A DNA stretch of 64,000 bases from Labyrinthula sp. Ha (GCA_015227615.1 JAALGZ010000006.1:310001-374000); one strand, 5' to 3'; counted from the first letter of the stretch, positions 20,871 through 32,465 are shown. The notes: a model not told the origin generated them from the sequence alone. Translations and numbers: made by a program.

Positions 20871-22679
20871 ACTTAAGTAGACTGTAAGAGTTTCATCAGC
20901 TTTAACATAAGGCTCTAATAAAGACATATCCAGTAAATCTTTGAAGAAATATCGTAATATTGGCCACCTCTAAGAGGCATTCCATTTCAGGGGTCAGATT
21001 GTTCTAGGAGGTTTTCTCCACCACTCCAGATTTCGTGAGCTACTTGAAAGAAAACTGCCTAACTTTTCCTCTTTCTTTTCAACTTTCTATTTTCCGTTTT
21101 CTTCTAGGTCCATTTAACCCCGTTTACGTACATCCAAAAGAAGGAGGCGAGATACATGCACGGAACATTCGGCAACGAAACAAGTCAAGACCTCATTAAA
21201 GCCATAATCTTCAAGGATTTGGGTAACTCTGACTTTCACGTTTTATCTTACAATACAAACCTTGTATCTAATGAGTGAGAAAGTTTGGAGAGTGGAAATT
21301 GCCCTGTCTTCTCTTAATATGACATTCAGTTCAACAACATGGAGCAGTTGATGAAAATTACCGATAGCTAGAAAATTTACAAATGAATTTTCCAAAATTT
21401 TCAGGATATGCTGTTAGTATTTTTTAAGGGTACCTGATAGGAAATTTTGGCAAGGCTTTGCAGCGGTGCTAAACAAAATTTAGCTCAGCAGAGACTTAAT
21501 TGCAGTACCATGAACCGCACCACCAGTTCCTGAATGAAGCTCCACCCTCATTCGCTCGTTTCATACAATTTTATATGTGAGACAGATTGGGTTTTAGAGT
21601 ACTTACTTGGCATAGACATTGTACCATTACTATAGTATAAACTCTAATTGCTGAGGCTTGATTTAATCGTTGATATATTGCGCACTTAGCCGTTAAGCGG
21701 AATCAATCAGCCTGAACATTTAAAGTCTAAATTTGAGGTGAGACCGAATTCTACAATTTCGCGTTTTTTATTGTTTTACGCTGGCATGGAAGTTACCCTT
21801 TATTCTTGTTTCGCACTGATAAATGTTATAAGCTTCTTTAAAATCTTCGATGTGGTGACAACCTAGACGCTACTGCCAACAAGAAATTATTCTCAATTTA
21901 TCTTGTTGAGAGAATTCTTTTCTAAGCTCTGTGGAACCCTCGCTATATTTGACAGTCTCAGTTTTTTTTGCCACTGTCAATGAGAAATATTCGCCGAAGC
22001 AAGCTGGAAAAAATATGAATGAAGACCAGGCGGTTTATAGTTACAGAGAGAGGTTAGACGGCTTGATTTGAGCAGTTATTCCTTGTACCCATATAAAATG
22101 AAGCTAATACTTCTAATTCTAGCCAGAAGTTAGAAGACACTGAAAAATCGAACTAGTAAAAGGTTATGGTAGAGACAGAAATTTATTTCATCTCCCCAAC
22201 TGTGTATTAACCTTCTCAAAATTTTTATTTTGTATTGACTTAACTGTTACTTTGCTAAATATAATAAACCAAGTTTATTTACTAACGGTGGTTCATGTAT
22301 CAGTTCACTAAGTTTTGAAAGAGCATCAGGCCATTTCAGAGGAAGTTTCTTTTTATTTCTAGGGAATATTGTGAATATCATAAACACAAGGTTTGCTGGA
22401 CGCCTCTTATATTCAAAATAACTTAGATAATTAGATCTGGTTGGTACCTATTGTACCAACAGTACTCTACTGAATAAACCAAACTGCATACTTTACACAA
22501 ACTACTTTATTCAAGAAATACATATTCAAAATTAAACCCAGTCTAAATTCCCTTTCAATTTTATTAAAAAGCTCTGAACGAAGTCTATAAATCACAGAAA
22601 AGAAAAAGAATGGAGACAGATTTCTTTTAAAACACGCAAAGCGAACTATACAAACAACTATGTACAACTAGTGACAATT
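20871..22679. other. Gene-free spacer, 1.8 kb
   Basis: Apart from the TOM7 3' end I see no gene, RNA or repeat. The last 200 bp are presumably the 3' UTR of the corepressor gene on the minus strand. Confidence 0.5.
20917..20922 (+). terminator. Candidate polyadenylation signal of TOM7
   Basis: AATAAA 46 nt after the TOM7 stop codon. Confidence 0.4.
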
Positions 22680-25600
22680 CTATGGATTCTGTGAATGCCT
22701 ATTCTGCTGGTTTTGGCTCTGCTGAATCAAATATTGAAGATTATTCAGATCCACCTGGTTGGACGGATCCCCGGAAGTCATGTTCGCCATCTTCATTGCT
22801 GTTAGGTACTGGTTCAGTTCATTCAACTGTGCCACGTTGTTCAAGGAGTTCATTTGATTGACGTTAGGACTTGCATTAATATTCATCCCAGGAAAGGAAC
22901 GCAGTTGTGACATTGTTCCAGTGTTTTGAAGGTTCTGGGAAAGGTTATTCAGTAACAGTGCCTGCTGCTGCTGTTGTTGGTGTTGTTGTAATAATCGAAG
23001 TTGAACTGCGGCATCCATACTCAAACCTAAACCACCTTGGAGATTCAAACCCAGCAAGTTCGTAGACGCCACATTTTGATTCTGGAACCCAAAACTACCT
23101 CCAATAGAGGAGCTTAACGCTGCCAATTGCTGCAATGCCGCTGGATCACTCAGCATGGTGGGTGTAGTTGCCCGCATGTTTGGACTAAGATTCAACATAT
23201 TCGTATTCCCACTAACAAAGTTTCCAAGGTTTGCAGGGGCATGTTGCTGTACGCTGGCTAAACTTTGCAAATTAACAGGTTGATCATTTGTATTAACCCT
23301 AACTGGAGTATTTGCCCTGGAGTTATTTTTCTCCTGCTTCAAATTTAACTCTTGATGCTGTTGGGTTTGCAAATTATAGCTTGCAGGAGGGTTCTCCATA
23401 ACGAGCCCACCCCCCACGGTTTGTTTGCCCAAATGAGGATTCAGCCTATTAAGCTGAGAAGTCCGTATTTGCATTACATTCAAATCTGTCAAATCGGTAG
23501 CAACCATTATTTCGCGGAGCTTCTTTGCCATTCCTTCAACCACAGCTCGTTGCTCCTCAGTGTCCTGTTTATTCACCTGCTGAGCGTCAATTTTAGTAAC
23601 ACATTCGACCAACTCTGTATCCCTACTTTTCTTCAACTCCAACAGGAAAGTTTTCTCTAACTCGTGTATTTTCTGGCTAGATGCCTGAGTACCTAAGACT
23701 TCAGCTTGAGCTCCAAGAGTTGACCAAGCAGCACTAATTTTAGCAATGGTGCTCATTCTTAAGGTGTATAATGTTCTTTCAAATTGCTCAATAAGTTCAC
23801 TTTCCCTTATGCCATTTGATGCTGGCTGTTGAACACTTACGAGTTGCACCTCCGGTGTTTCAGGTCCGGTCACACCAGCCAATGGTGTCTGATCCGGGGT
23901 TTCTAACTGAACTGGTTTGTCTTTAATTTTCTCACTTGCCTTTCTCCTTCCCCTTTTGGTTGGTGGCTTAGTCTGCTTTCCATCTTCATCTTGCAAAAGA
24001 ACAAGGCTTGCATAACCCATCATGTTGCCTGCTGCTCTTCTCTTCTGCCCTCTCTTACTGGTTGCATGTGTTTCCTTCGCTTTTGTTGTGAAGCACCTTT
24101 GCACCTGTAGTATTGAAGTATTTCCAAACTCTGCGTTTCTTTGAATGGACAAAGATGGATCTTTCTTTTTTTTCTTCTCAATGGAAAGGAAGCTTGGGAT
24201 GGGTGTGCATTTGGTTTCCAAGTCACTTAAATATTCATTGCTGTTAAGCAAGTCCGCAGAAAGAGGGATTCCCAGTCTCTTCGCACCTACAACAACTAAT
24301 TGAGTTGCATCTTGAACATTTTCTTTTCTCAGATGGAACTGTTTGTGCAATAGTTCCTTATAGTTAACAGTTTTTTTTGTCTTGTAGTAAAAGTCTATGA
24401 GTTCGAAAACCGTCTTATTTCGAAAGTATGACGCAATTTTCTTGAAATCTTTCGGGTACATCAAGAATATTTCAATAAACATAACCTTCTCCAAGTCACT
24501 GAACATTTTGGAAACTCCAGGAATTTTGTTTTCAGTTTCTTTGGGAAAGGTAAAAATGCTAGTTTTTAATAAGTTTTCACAGCATAGTTTCATACTCCTC
24601 ATTGAGAAACCTTCAAGATCAGCTTCAATTGGGTTGAACGCGGGTACAACAGCTCCATTCATCGCTCTCCTTTCTGCGTTATGCAACTCATCTTTCGCAT
24701 CACCTAAGTCTAGACCGGGGCTTAATTTATCTGTCCTCATTCTACGTCTTCGACCCTTGCCCTTAGGATTTTCAAAGGCATTCATCAACTTATCCTTTGA
24801 CGCAGACCTCTGCATTTTATATGAATCTGCATAGAGCTTTTTTAAACTTAGGTTTCTCGAGTTCAATTTCTTAACCAAAATAGTGTTAATTTCTTGTCGC
24901 TCTGAAGGAGTGAGTTGCTCTTCAACTGGGATGAAGTGGCTCTTATTAATCTTTATTACTTCCTGTTTGATTTCTTTCTTCAATGTCTCATTAGTAATAC
25001 TTGACCTTAATCGACTCAAGTTAACATGTTTGGTGTCTGAAAACTTTTCCTCCTCAATCAGCTTGTTAATTAGTTCCAACCGTTTCAGAAGATCACGTTT
25101 TGGAACTGGAAGCTTATACTTCGCTTTCTTCGACGAAACGAGTCTGTTGTGAGGAACGACTTCACTTTCCTCCTCATGTTGAGAGTTCGCCTTAGCTTCA
25201 GAATTCTCCTGAGATGAATCTTTCTTGCTCTCCAAAGGATTCTTTTCTTCATGAACTCTTTGAACTTCAGAACTAACATGTTCCTCCTTTTCACCAAATG
25301 GCTTTGGAAGGTTCCCGCTTTTCTGCTCCAACTTTTCTGTGACAGGAGACTCTACGTTTACCTCTTTATTAACCTTCTGCAGCTTCTCTTCTGCCACTTC
25401 ACTCTCATCATATGCCTGAACATATTTACTTGAATCAACCAGCGGTGTAGCTATTTCCATCTCCGATTCTATTTCTTCCATTTCCACCTCCTCAACTGCT
25501 TTGTTACCATTGACCGTGTCATCACGTTTACGCTCTATCTCCTTTACAAAGACTTCTTTTCCACTTATATCTCGGGGATCATCTTTACCTGACGGCATTT

Positions 25601-27170
25601 CAGCAACCTGGCTAAGAAAAGTTGTCTCTCTTTCTATTTCTGAAATTTTCTCAGTATGTTGATCATGCTCTGCTTGAGTTCCTTCTTTTGGTTTTTCATG
25701 CTTGTACGGCTTGTTTTGAAAGCGCTCTCTGATACAAATCCTGAAGAACTCATCAGGAATTTCAGCACCTAGCCTCCCTCTCACAAGCCTCCATATTTCC
25801 GGAAGATCCTTTGGCCCATTTTCTTCTCTGCGCTCTAGCTGCTTAAGTAACTTATAAAAATAAGTCTGGGCTTTACTCTTATCGAAAGAATAAGATTCAG
25901 CATCCATCATTTTCATTTCCTCCTCATTAAAACCCTCAGATTTACCAGTTTTGACTGTATCTGTATTCTTTCCTTGATGAGTATCTTCAACTTGAGAACT
26001 TCCCATCTCAGCCTCTTCTACTTTAAGCGAGACAGATTTAGTCGATAACCCTTTTCCCCATCCAAGCTGGGAGGTTGCAGTCCTAGACAGCCTTTCCTCC
26101 TTCTCTTCTTCCTCATCTGAACCATCATCCCTCATTTCTTCATCTGATTTAATAGATAGCCCCTTTCCCCATCCGAGTTGGGAGCTTGCGGCTCGTGATA
26201 ACCTTCCCTCCTTGTCCTCTTCATCATCTGAATCATTGGCCTTCAAATCTTCATCTCCACTTACTTGAGAAACATCTGAACTTTCAGAAGCGCCAAATAG
26301 TTCTTCCACAGTTCTCTCTTTTTTCTCCTCTTTTTCTTCAACCTGATGTTTAGAACCCTCTTCGTCTTCACCGCTCCTAATATTCGATTTCTGCGTTTGT
26401 TCTGGTTGAGATTCCCCGAAATCGCTTGAATTTCTAGAAAAGCTACGGTTCCTACTACCATCAACGCTTTTTCCCGATCTCTCTTCGAGATCCATAGTCG
26501 ATCGGCGCCCAAGATCAGGAACAGAAGAAAAACGAGACCTCCCGGTCCTTCTTTCCATGGGGACAGAGTCATCTCTAACTGCGAGCCTTTGTGGCGGGAG
26601 TGTGTAACTACGTTGATTTCGCGGCAAGGAATAACCAGGACCTGCACCCGGAGACATGCTCATCCTCAGGTTTTCTTCCAGCCCAGCACTAGTATACCTG
26701 GGAGGTCTGTAACTCAACCCGGGCGTATACCGAGTATAACTTGGCTGTTCATACTCTGAGTTAGAAGTTTGGTAATCAATTCGATATGGCGGTCGAGCTG
26801 GTTCGTAGCGACGAGTGTAAGAAGGGGGCGGAAGTGTTATTTTTCTCCCTTCGTTTTGGTGCGTGTTAGAATCCGGGAATTGAACATGGTTTTGATTGGA
26901 TCGATGATGATTTCGGCCAATCATACTACGCCTTTGATTGTTTCCGGTATAGCGGAACTGCTGATATGTCGTTGGGTGAGGTAGAAATCTATTATGAAAA
27001 GGTCTTGGGGCTCGCGGAGGACGAGGGGGTGATTGATTACCCTGCTGCGGCTTCAAAAATTTTCTGTGGCGTGTATACATTGGTGCATTAAATTCTTCAC
27101 TGCCATGTGGACTGCGAGATCTATAGTACCTATTATTGTTTTCTCCTTCATTTGGATTCTGATTATTCAT
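22680..27170 (-). CDS. N-CoR/SMRT/Snt1-like SANT corepressor
   Basis: 1496 residues, single exon, ATG at 27168-27170. The SANT domain (about 889-940) reads DLEKVMFIEIFLMYPKDFKK, then SYFRNKTVFELIDFYYKTKK, close to the first SANT of N-CoR/SMRT and yeast Snt1, which docks and activates class I histone deacetylases. The 690-880 segment before it is basic and helical, as in the deacetylase-activating region. Two copies of SQLGWGKGLS (330-339 and 367-376) match the LGWG-x-GL motif of fungal Snt1 and plant POWERDRESS; having two within 37 residues is unusual. Another conserved-looking helical block is 427-485. The N terminus (1-200) is Pro/Arg/Tyr-rich and the C terminus (1240-1496) is Gln/Asn-rich with a short polyQ near 1398-1403; both are probably disordered. 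It is likely the nuclear scaffold of a deacetylase repressor complex. Confidence 0.85.
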   Translation of the reverse strand: MNNQNPNEGENNNRYYRSRSPHGSEEFNAPMYTRHRKFLKPQQGNQSPPRPPRAPRPFHNRFLPHPTTYQQFRYTGNNQRRSMIGRNHHRSNQNHVQFPDSNTHQNEGRKITLPPPSYTRRYEPARPPYRIDYQTSNSEYEQPSYTRYTPGLSYRPPRYTSAGLEENLRMSMSPGAGPGYSLPRNQRSYTLPPQRLAVRDDSVPMERRTGRSRFSSVPDLGRRSTMDLEERSGKSVDGSRNRSFSRNSSDFGESQPEQTQKSNIRSGEDEEGSKHQVEEKEEKKERTVEELFGASESSDVSQVSGDEDLKANDSDDEEDKEGRLSRAASSQLGWGKGLSIKSDEEMRDDGSDEEEEKEERLSRTATSQLGWGKGLSTKSVSLKVEEAEMGSSQVEDTHQGKNTDTVKTGKSEGFNEEEMKMMDAESYSFDKSKAQTYFYKLLKQLERREENGPKDLPEIWRLVRGRLGAEIPDEFFRICIRERFQNKPYKHEKPKEGTQAEHDQHTEKISEIERETTFLSQVAEMPSGKDDPRDISGKEVFVKEIERKRDDTVNGNKAVEEVEMEEIESEMEIATPLVDSSKYVQAYDESEVAEEKLQKVNKEVNVESPVTEKLEQKSGNLPKPFGEKEEHVSSEVQRVHEEKNPLESKKDSSQENSEAKANSQHEEESEVVPHNRLVSSKKAKYKLPVPKRDLLKRLELINKLIEEEKFSDTKHVNLSRLRSSITNETLKKEIKQEVIKINKSHFIPVEEQLTPSERQEINTILVKKLNSRNLSLKKLYADSYKMQRSASKDKLMNAFENPKGKGRRRRMRTDKLSPGLDLGDAKDELHNAERRAMNGAVVPAFNPIEADLEGFSMRSMKLCCENLLKTSIFTFPKETENKIPGVSKMFSDLEKVMFIEIFLMYPKDFKKIASYFRNKTVFELIDFYYKTKKTVNYKELLHKQFHLRKENVQDATQLVVVGAKRLGIPLSADLLNSNEYLSDLETKCTPIPSFLSIEKKKKKDPSLSIQRNAEFGNTSILQVQRCFTTKAKETHATSKRGQKRRAAGNMMGYASLVLLQDEDGKQTKPPTKRGRRKASEKIKDKPVQLETPDQTPLAGVTGPETPEVQLVSVQQPASNGIRESELIEQFERTLYTLRMSTIAKISAAWSTLGAQAEVLGTQASSQKIHELEKTFLLELKKSRDTELVECVTKIDAQQVNKQDTEEQRAVVEGMAKKLREIMVATDLTDLNVMQIRTSQLNRLNPHLGKQTVGGGLVMENPPASYNLQTQQHQELNLKQEKNNSRANTPVRVNTNDQPVNLQSLASVQQHAPANLGNFVSGNTNMLNLSPNMRATTPTMLSDPAALQQLAALSSSIGGSFGFQNQNVASTNLLGLNLQGGLGLSMDAAVQLRLLQQHQQQQQQALLLNNLSQNLQNTGTMSQLRSFPGMNINASPNVNQMNSLNNVAQLNELNQYLTAMKMANMTSGDPSNQVDLNNLQYLIQQSQNQQNRHSQNP

Positions 27171-30100
27171 TTTTTTTTTGATTGTCAGTTTCGGACAAGG
27201 TATTACCGGTAGAAAACGTTATGGTACTTAACATGGGGACACGGAAAGTTTCCGTTTAGTGATATGAAAATAATTACAATAGACGTTTAATCCAGAAAAA
27301 AAATCGTTCTAATAAGAGTCCGTGTGGTGTTATGCAACTAAAAAAAAATCTTTTTTTATATTGGGAAAGAGTTCTTGAAATCAATAACCTCGGGAAAGAG
27401 AGAGAGAGTCCAGTGTTGGCTTGACATTTGGACGACCGTTGACCACCTCCTGAGTGTTTCAAACTGCGGTGTTATGGTGCCACGAAAAATTATAATGAAC
27501 TCTTATCGAAATTCAACGTTAGCCCGGCCTAATAGGTTTTTGAAAATATCTGTTATCATTAACTTTACGATTGGGTGTTGTGCAAAAACAAGGTGGGAAA
27601 GGAAGAAACAGAGAAAAATTTTAAACTACATTTACTAGTGCGGCAATGAAAATTAAAAGTATAACGCGAAAACATGTGATCATAAATATATATAGTTACT
27701 AAGTACTTAAGTTGTTTAGCTTTGCTTAACAGGAACATTGTTTTGCTTTCATTCACTCAACTAAACAGTAGTTCACGTAAAAACTGTCTAGGATCAGAGG
27801 ACGAGCTTGAAAACAAATAACTACATAGCTTTTGATTTTATTCATTAGTTCATTTTTAGAGTATTTTTTATTGGTAATAACTAATCTCTACAGAAGGTGA
27901 CAAGGGCTATAGCACGATCACTAGTGCCCCGGCTGACTGTGCGACGAAAACTTCACAAGTAAACTGGGTTATGGCCTTCCTCATCGTTCACAAAGTATTT
28001 ATATGGGAACCACATGAATTATAGTACCTAATTTCTTTACAGAGTATTGATATGGGCAAAAAAATGTTCTAAGTGTGCTTAGTTTAAGTGAATGATAAAG
28101 TGCACATAATTTGTGAACTCTCTCCTAAACAATAGACGTCACTGGAGACAGTTGTTCTAATAGGATGTCTAGAATTGGAAACAAACTGTCTCCCATAGCA
28201 CGTTCAAAACAGCTAACATTCAGCAAGGGATTAAATGGAAGATATAAAGGCATTTAAGATATACCAAAAATAGAATTTTAAGTCGACAGTTAAGTTTCAG
28301 CAAACTATAGACTTTACAACTTTTGTTTAAACAGCAAATGAGATTTCATTTTGTTCATAGCTTTACCAGAGATTGATGAAGTCATGATACAATGATTTAG
28401 TATATTGGGTTCATCAACACGATAAGATTTCTTAATACAATAACATTAATTTAATGATTAATGGATATAATTACAGCTTATAAAATGCCAGTTTTTCTTT
28501 TATGGGAAAATGCAAGAATAATATGCACAAGTGTTTGTTCAATATTACAAATGCTTCTTTAATACTCAACAATTCTCCCCTAAAGAACACTATATTAACT
28601 TTCTATGCTGCTTCAAAACCTTTCCAAATTTATTTTTGTAAAAATATTGGTAGCTAGGGCTTGGTAACAGCCAAACTTATAAATATTTAGTTTATTATTA
28701 TATATTTCTTCATTAAGAAAAAAAGTATAGGCTATTGATGTCCATCATGTCGTACTGATTTGAAAATGATTTTCAAAGACATTATCGGGCTCCCTAAAGA
28801 GTAGAGGAATTAAAGACTTCATTAAAAAGAATATAGAGTAGCAGAAAATTTTAAAAACAATATAAGTTAAATCAAGAAAGTACTGTTTGGGCGTGTCTAT
28901 TAGCTTAAAAATGTGCCACGAGTCAATGCGTTAACCCTAGATTATGCTATCCATATCTTCGTCTAATTGGCCGGATGTGAAGCGAGAAGAATATAACAAA
29001 CATACACACAAATTAATAAAAAACAGCTACACTCCGTTAAATACTATGATTTGGAAGATATTACTTTTATCATTTCAATCATAGTTTGATTTTTCATCAG
29101 CTATTCAATAGTATATATATGTAACTTTTACATGGTTATAAATTTAAGTAGAGCTGCAACTAAATTTAATGGATTAAGATGGATTCCTGGCCCATTATTA
29201 TCTACTAGAGCTACATCGAAGAAAAATAAAAAAATATCTCCTTTACTGTTTTCTATTTCATCCTGATGCTTTTCTTTGTTGTCAATGGTGAGATTTCATA
29301 ACGCTATTCTTCCTCCATAATCTTTATCCTATAATGCATCGATAAAGATTTTTCAACTCGGAAATATATTTCGCAATAGCAAGATATCTTACATGTTCAG
29401 GTTTTGCACAGCATCAGACTTTAAAAATTATTTGCTTCTCTTTCAATCGATCAATGAAGCAGGCTGGGATATGGTGTTGTTTTCATACTTTTATACGAAA
29501 ACTCAATAATGTAACAGATCTAGACTTTCATATATTTTTTTTGTTAACATGCTATCAGAATAGTATAATCAAGGCCTCCCAAGCTGTAAGAACCACCTTA
29601 TTATATGCATGGTTAACTGATTTGATACATGTATTTGTTTTTATGATCTTCTGGCCCAAAATCTGACTATTAGTACGAAAAGAGTATCTGCTTAATTCGG
29701 CAAGTTATACTAACAATTCCCTGAAAAGCTATTTCGAACAACTCAGGGTAAATTCGTGCTAGCAGCTAAAAAGAGTATAAAGTTAAAGTCTAAATTATGT
29801 AACATGTTTCTTAATTAAGCTAGTCTGGCTTAGCCCTCGATGTTTCCACTGTGCTTACAAAAATTTCTCCTCTTATTTGCTTTCATGACTTCTCCCACAG
29901 TTAGAGCAAAGATAAGAACATAAACTATCTGTTAAGGTTGAAGCCAACCCGGGTGGATTTTTGAGTGACATCCCGTGGTCAGCTAGGCTGGTGTTTGAAA
30001 AATCGTAATGCAACGACGTAGTAGTACAATATTATTCTACATTGGATCTAAGAAGTATTTTATCGAAAGATAAGCCACCACCAATGTTAGAGGCTAACAC

Positions 30101-31329
30101 ATGATGCCAATGGAAGCTTCTCCCTCTTAATGCTAGGATTTGAAATCCTATAACTAAATAAGAAAAGACCAAGCAATAAAGACGAGTCTTCATGTGTTCA
30201 AAAAAGTAGAAGATCAACATTTACATCAATCACACTCAACAATAGACACTACTTAAATGGGCATATAAACGCTTCAACAAGATTCAGTCTAGACTTTCTC
30301 AATATCTAAATTTCATCTCTGCTTCTAATATTGTTTGTTCTTCGAATTACAGCCAGTTGTTAACACTATTTTATCACATTGTAGTAATTTACTCGAGAAT
30401 GCTCCAATAGGGAATGGTTGTAATTATTGCTTTTTTCATCTGGTATAGTTATTTTTTTGATCATTCACCACATATTTTGACCAAGAATTAATAGTGATAA
30501 CTAACAAATTAATCAAAAGCAAAATCGTTAAAAAAAAACTGTGTTCAAAGCATTTGTATGATAAACCAATCAAGAAAAAAAATCTAATGCTTATTCCCAA
30601 ATATTATTTTCCCGACCTCTGTTTGCCACAATTCAAAATGAATCTCTAACTTCCAAAACTATCAAATTAGATTTCCTAAGAGTTCACAACCTACAGCGAA
30701 GTATAATATAAAAATACTCTTTGTGATACTAACATCTAAGTTGCAGTGCAGTTACAGTGCCAAACTTAAGGCAGTTTATGCAGACAATGTTTTTTGGAAT
30801 CCAATAGTTACTAATCCTCGCTTGTGACTTGCTATGATTCCTACACCAGCTGTAGGCCCTCTTCAAAAGCTTGAATAAACACTTACAAAGAAGTTCAGGA
30901 GATATTTTTATCTGTTTCATACTTAGAGAAATAATGATACTTTGATTTTAATTTGTTATAATGATACTTTTTTTACTGCTTGAATGCTTCAGGACAGTTG
31001 GAGATAATCTCCTCAACTGGTTTATCTTTCGTAATGCGTTGTTCTGTGATTCAAAAATTATGTTCAAAACTGTTTCCAAGTACTTATTCTTTGGCTGGAA
31101 AGCTGCTTTAGTCTCTTATTTATATCTTTCGTTATCTTGCACTTTCCGAAGTTATTAAGAAGTGGAGTCAGGATGATGAATACCAGTTTCTTTTTTCAAT
31201 TCCATGTTTTCTACCGTTAAGCCATCACCTGATGCCACGTCATCATTGACTCAACAAGTATATTCCTCGGATAAAAAGCAGAAAGGAGACCAAATAGATA
31301 ATTTAGAAACCGACCAATAAAAGAACTCG
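27171..31329. other. Gene-poor region, 4.2 kb
   Basis: The left end is the corepressor promoter, with CGTTTAATCCA at 27284-27294 that recurs upstream of the CNB-RGS gene. A 54-codon ATG frame at 27474-27638 is basic at its C terminus but matches nothing I know. A perfect 10-bp hairpin (AATCTTTATC, 12-nt loop, GATAAAGATT) lies at 29319-29350. No tRNA or conserved protein was seen. Confidence 0.5.
27284..27294 (+). promoter_or_regulatory. CGTTTAATCCA element upstream of corepressor gene
   Basis: It lies 113 bp upstream of the corepressor ATG. The identical 11-mer is at 32551-32561 in the divergent aminotransferase/CNB-RGS promoter. This may be a shared site or coincidence. Confidence 0.25.
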
Positions 31330-31521
31330 ATGGAACACAAACAAAACAAAACTACAAACTCAGCAGAAGTGCTTGGAAAATCTGGAAAAAAAATATGTTG
31401 TAGTTGCCCTGAAACAAGAAGACCACGGGATGAATGTGTGGTTCTCAACGGGGAACAGAATTGCAAGGAACTGATAGAAAAACATAATGAGTGCCTAAGA
31501 CAAGAGGGATTCAAAATATGA
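31330..31521 (+). CDS. COX17: Cytochrome c oxidase copper chaperone Cox17
   Basis: A 63-residue protein, exactly the human Cox17 length. It carries the copper-binding KKICCSCPETRRPRDEC stretch (CC-x-C followed by PET) and the twin CX9C framework, with a second pair C-x9-C in NCKELIEKHNEC, and ends RQEGFKI; relatives end similarly in GFKI. Cox17 works in the mitochondrial intermembrane space, delivering Cu(I) to Sco1 and Cox11 for cytochrome oxidase assembly. Its presence implies aerobic respiration with a conventional complex IV. The stop codon lies only 6 bp from the stop of the convergent aminotransferase gene, so the two 3' UTRs must overlap. Identification is secure from the sequence alone. 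Confidence 0.95.
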   Translation: MEHKQNKTTNSAEVLGKSGKKICCSCPETRRPRDECVVLNGEQNCKELIEKHNECLRQEGFKI

Positions 31522-31527
31522 CTGAAG

Positions 31528-32442
31528 TTAAATAAAGGTAGAATTCTCATCAACTTTCATTAGAACACTTTCCCTAAGCTGTAACAACCTTGTCCATGCT
31601 TCATTTTTTTCTTTGGCAACAAGCGTAAAGTTCTTTTCTCCAGAAAAAGTGCTAGCGTATTCAGATTCATCCAGAACATAAACTCCCTTCACAGGAGCCA
31701 AGATCCTTCCAGTGCTGGATACAGCACATGAACTCTCGCAAGAAACGACTTCTTTTAGTCTTGGACACCGCCTTTCTATATGAATTTCTTCCGCTTTGGC
31801 TAATTCAAGAACTAGAGTCTGAACTGTTCCAGCTAGAGCACCAACCCCTTCTGTAATCAACTCCCACTTCTTCCCTTTTCTTTGCAGAACAAAGAAGTTA
31901 CTGGTTAAACCTTCATATACGTTGAGAGCAGAATCAATCAGTACCATTTCATTGATATCTCTATCAGCAAGGATATATTTTGCATATTCTTCTCTTTCAG
32001 TCACCCAGGAACTGTTTTTTGCCAGGGGATTATTTCGAGGACTCCCATATAGTTGGATGTTTACTCCGTCCACGTAGTGGGTGGTGTGAGGAAGAACTGC
32101 AAGATGATATTTGAAACCAAAACCGATAGCATCAAACAATATAGTAATCCTAAACTCCTGACCATTCCACTCCATCTTCGCAGTCTCATGAATCAGTTTC
32201 AATCCTAGCTTGACTTGTTGAAATACAGCTTCTCTTGAACCATACGCTTGGTTCACTAGTTCCTCCCCATTTATCTTAACCATAGACTCATATAGTCTAT
32301 CCAGATGTTGCTGGAGCAGAAAAAACTTTCCTTTGTTTGTTCTTAGGGTCGTATATGCATTGCTTGCACATTCCTTCAAAAAATCTTTTACGCTTTTTTC
32401 TTTCCTCTCAACCGTCGAATTTTGCAACACTAAAGCGGTCAT
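31528..32442 (-). CDS. Class IV PLP-dependent aminotransferase
   Basis: 304 residues, ATG at 32440-32442. It belongs to the fold-type IV group (branched-chain aminotransferase, D-amino-acid aminotransferase, aminodeoxychorismate lyase). Likely catalytic Lys142 is in NNPLAKNSSWVTERE. The cofactor-ring Glu177 is in VYEGLTSNFFV, matching the family pattern v-x-EG-x-x-SN-x-F. A later TGR/AGTVQTLVLEL stretch corresponds to the G-x-x-R-x-x-hL phosphate-side motif, here with T206-V in place of the usual T/S-R. No targeting peptide is obvious, so it is probably cytosolic. It resembles the plant 'D-amino-acid aminotransferase-like' group more than true BCATs, so the substrate cannot be assigned. It is convergent with COX17 and divergent from the CNB-RGS gene (145 bp between starts). 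Confidence 0.82.
   Translation of the reverse strand: MTALVLQNSTVERKEKSVKDFLKECASNAYTTLRTNKGKFFLLQQHLDRLYESMVKINGEELVNQAYGSREAVFQQVKLGLKLIHETAKMEWNGQEFRITILFDAIGFGFKYHLAVLPHTTHYVDGVNIQLYGSPRNNPLAKNSSWVTEREEYAKYILADRDINEMVLIDSALNVYEGLTSNFFVLQRKGKKWELITEGVGALAGTVQTLVLELAKAEEIHIERRCPRLKEVVSCESSCAVSSTGRILAPVKGVYVLDESEYASTFSGEKNFTLVAKEKNEAWTRLLQLRESVLMKVDENSTFI
31531..31536 (+). terminator. Candidate COX17 polyadenylation signal inside opposite gene
   Basis: AATAAA lies 9 nt after the COX17 stop. Read on the minus strand, the same six bases are TTTATT, the last two sense codons (Phe-Ile) of the aminotransferase. Confidence 0.5.
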
Positions 32443-32449
32443 ATCATTA

Positions 32450-32465
32450 AATTACCCAAAATACT
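32450..32465 (-). promoter_or_regulatory. AGTATTTTGGGTAATT element upstream of aminotransferase
   Basis: It differs by one base (T for C) from the 16-bp element in the SLD5/eS17 promoter and has the same orientation relative to the gene. It begins 7 bp before the aminotransferase ATG. Confidence 0.5.

Noticed and set aside
24397-24834. 145-codon plus-strand frame inside the corepressor gene
   Set aside because: It lies antisense to the conserved pre-SANT/SANT coding region, has no motifs, and its length is explained by codon bias of the opposite strand.
27474-27638. 54-codon ATG frame with a basic C terminus upstream of the corepressor
   Set aside because: Could be a small mitochondrial protein, but I could not match it to any family; left as a note in the spacer description.
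29319-29350. Perfect 10-bp hairpin
   Set aside because: No U-run, gene end or conserved context; short AT-rich hairpins are expected by chance in 64 kb.
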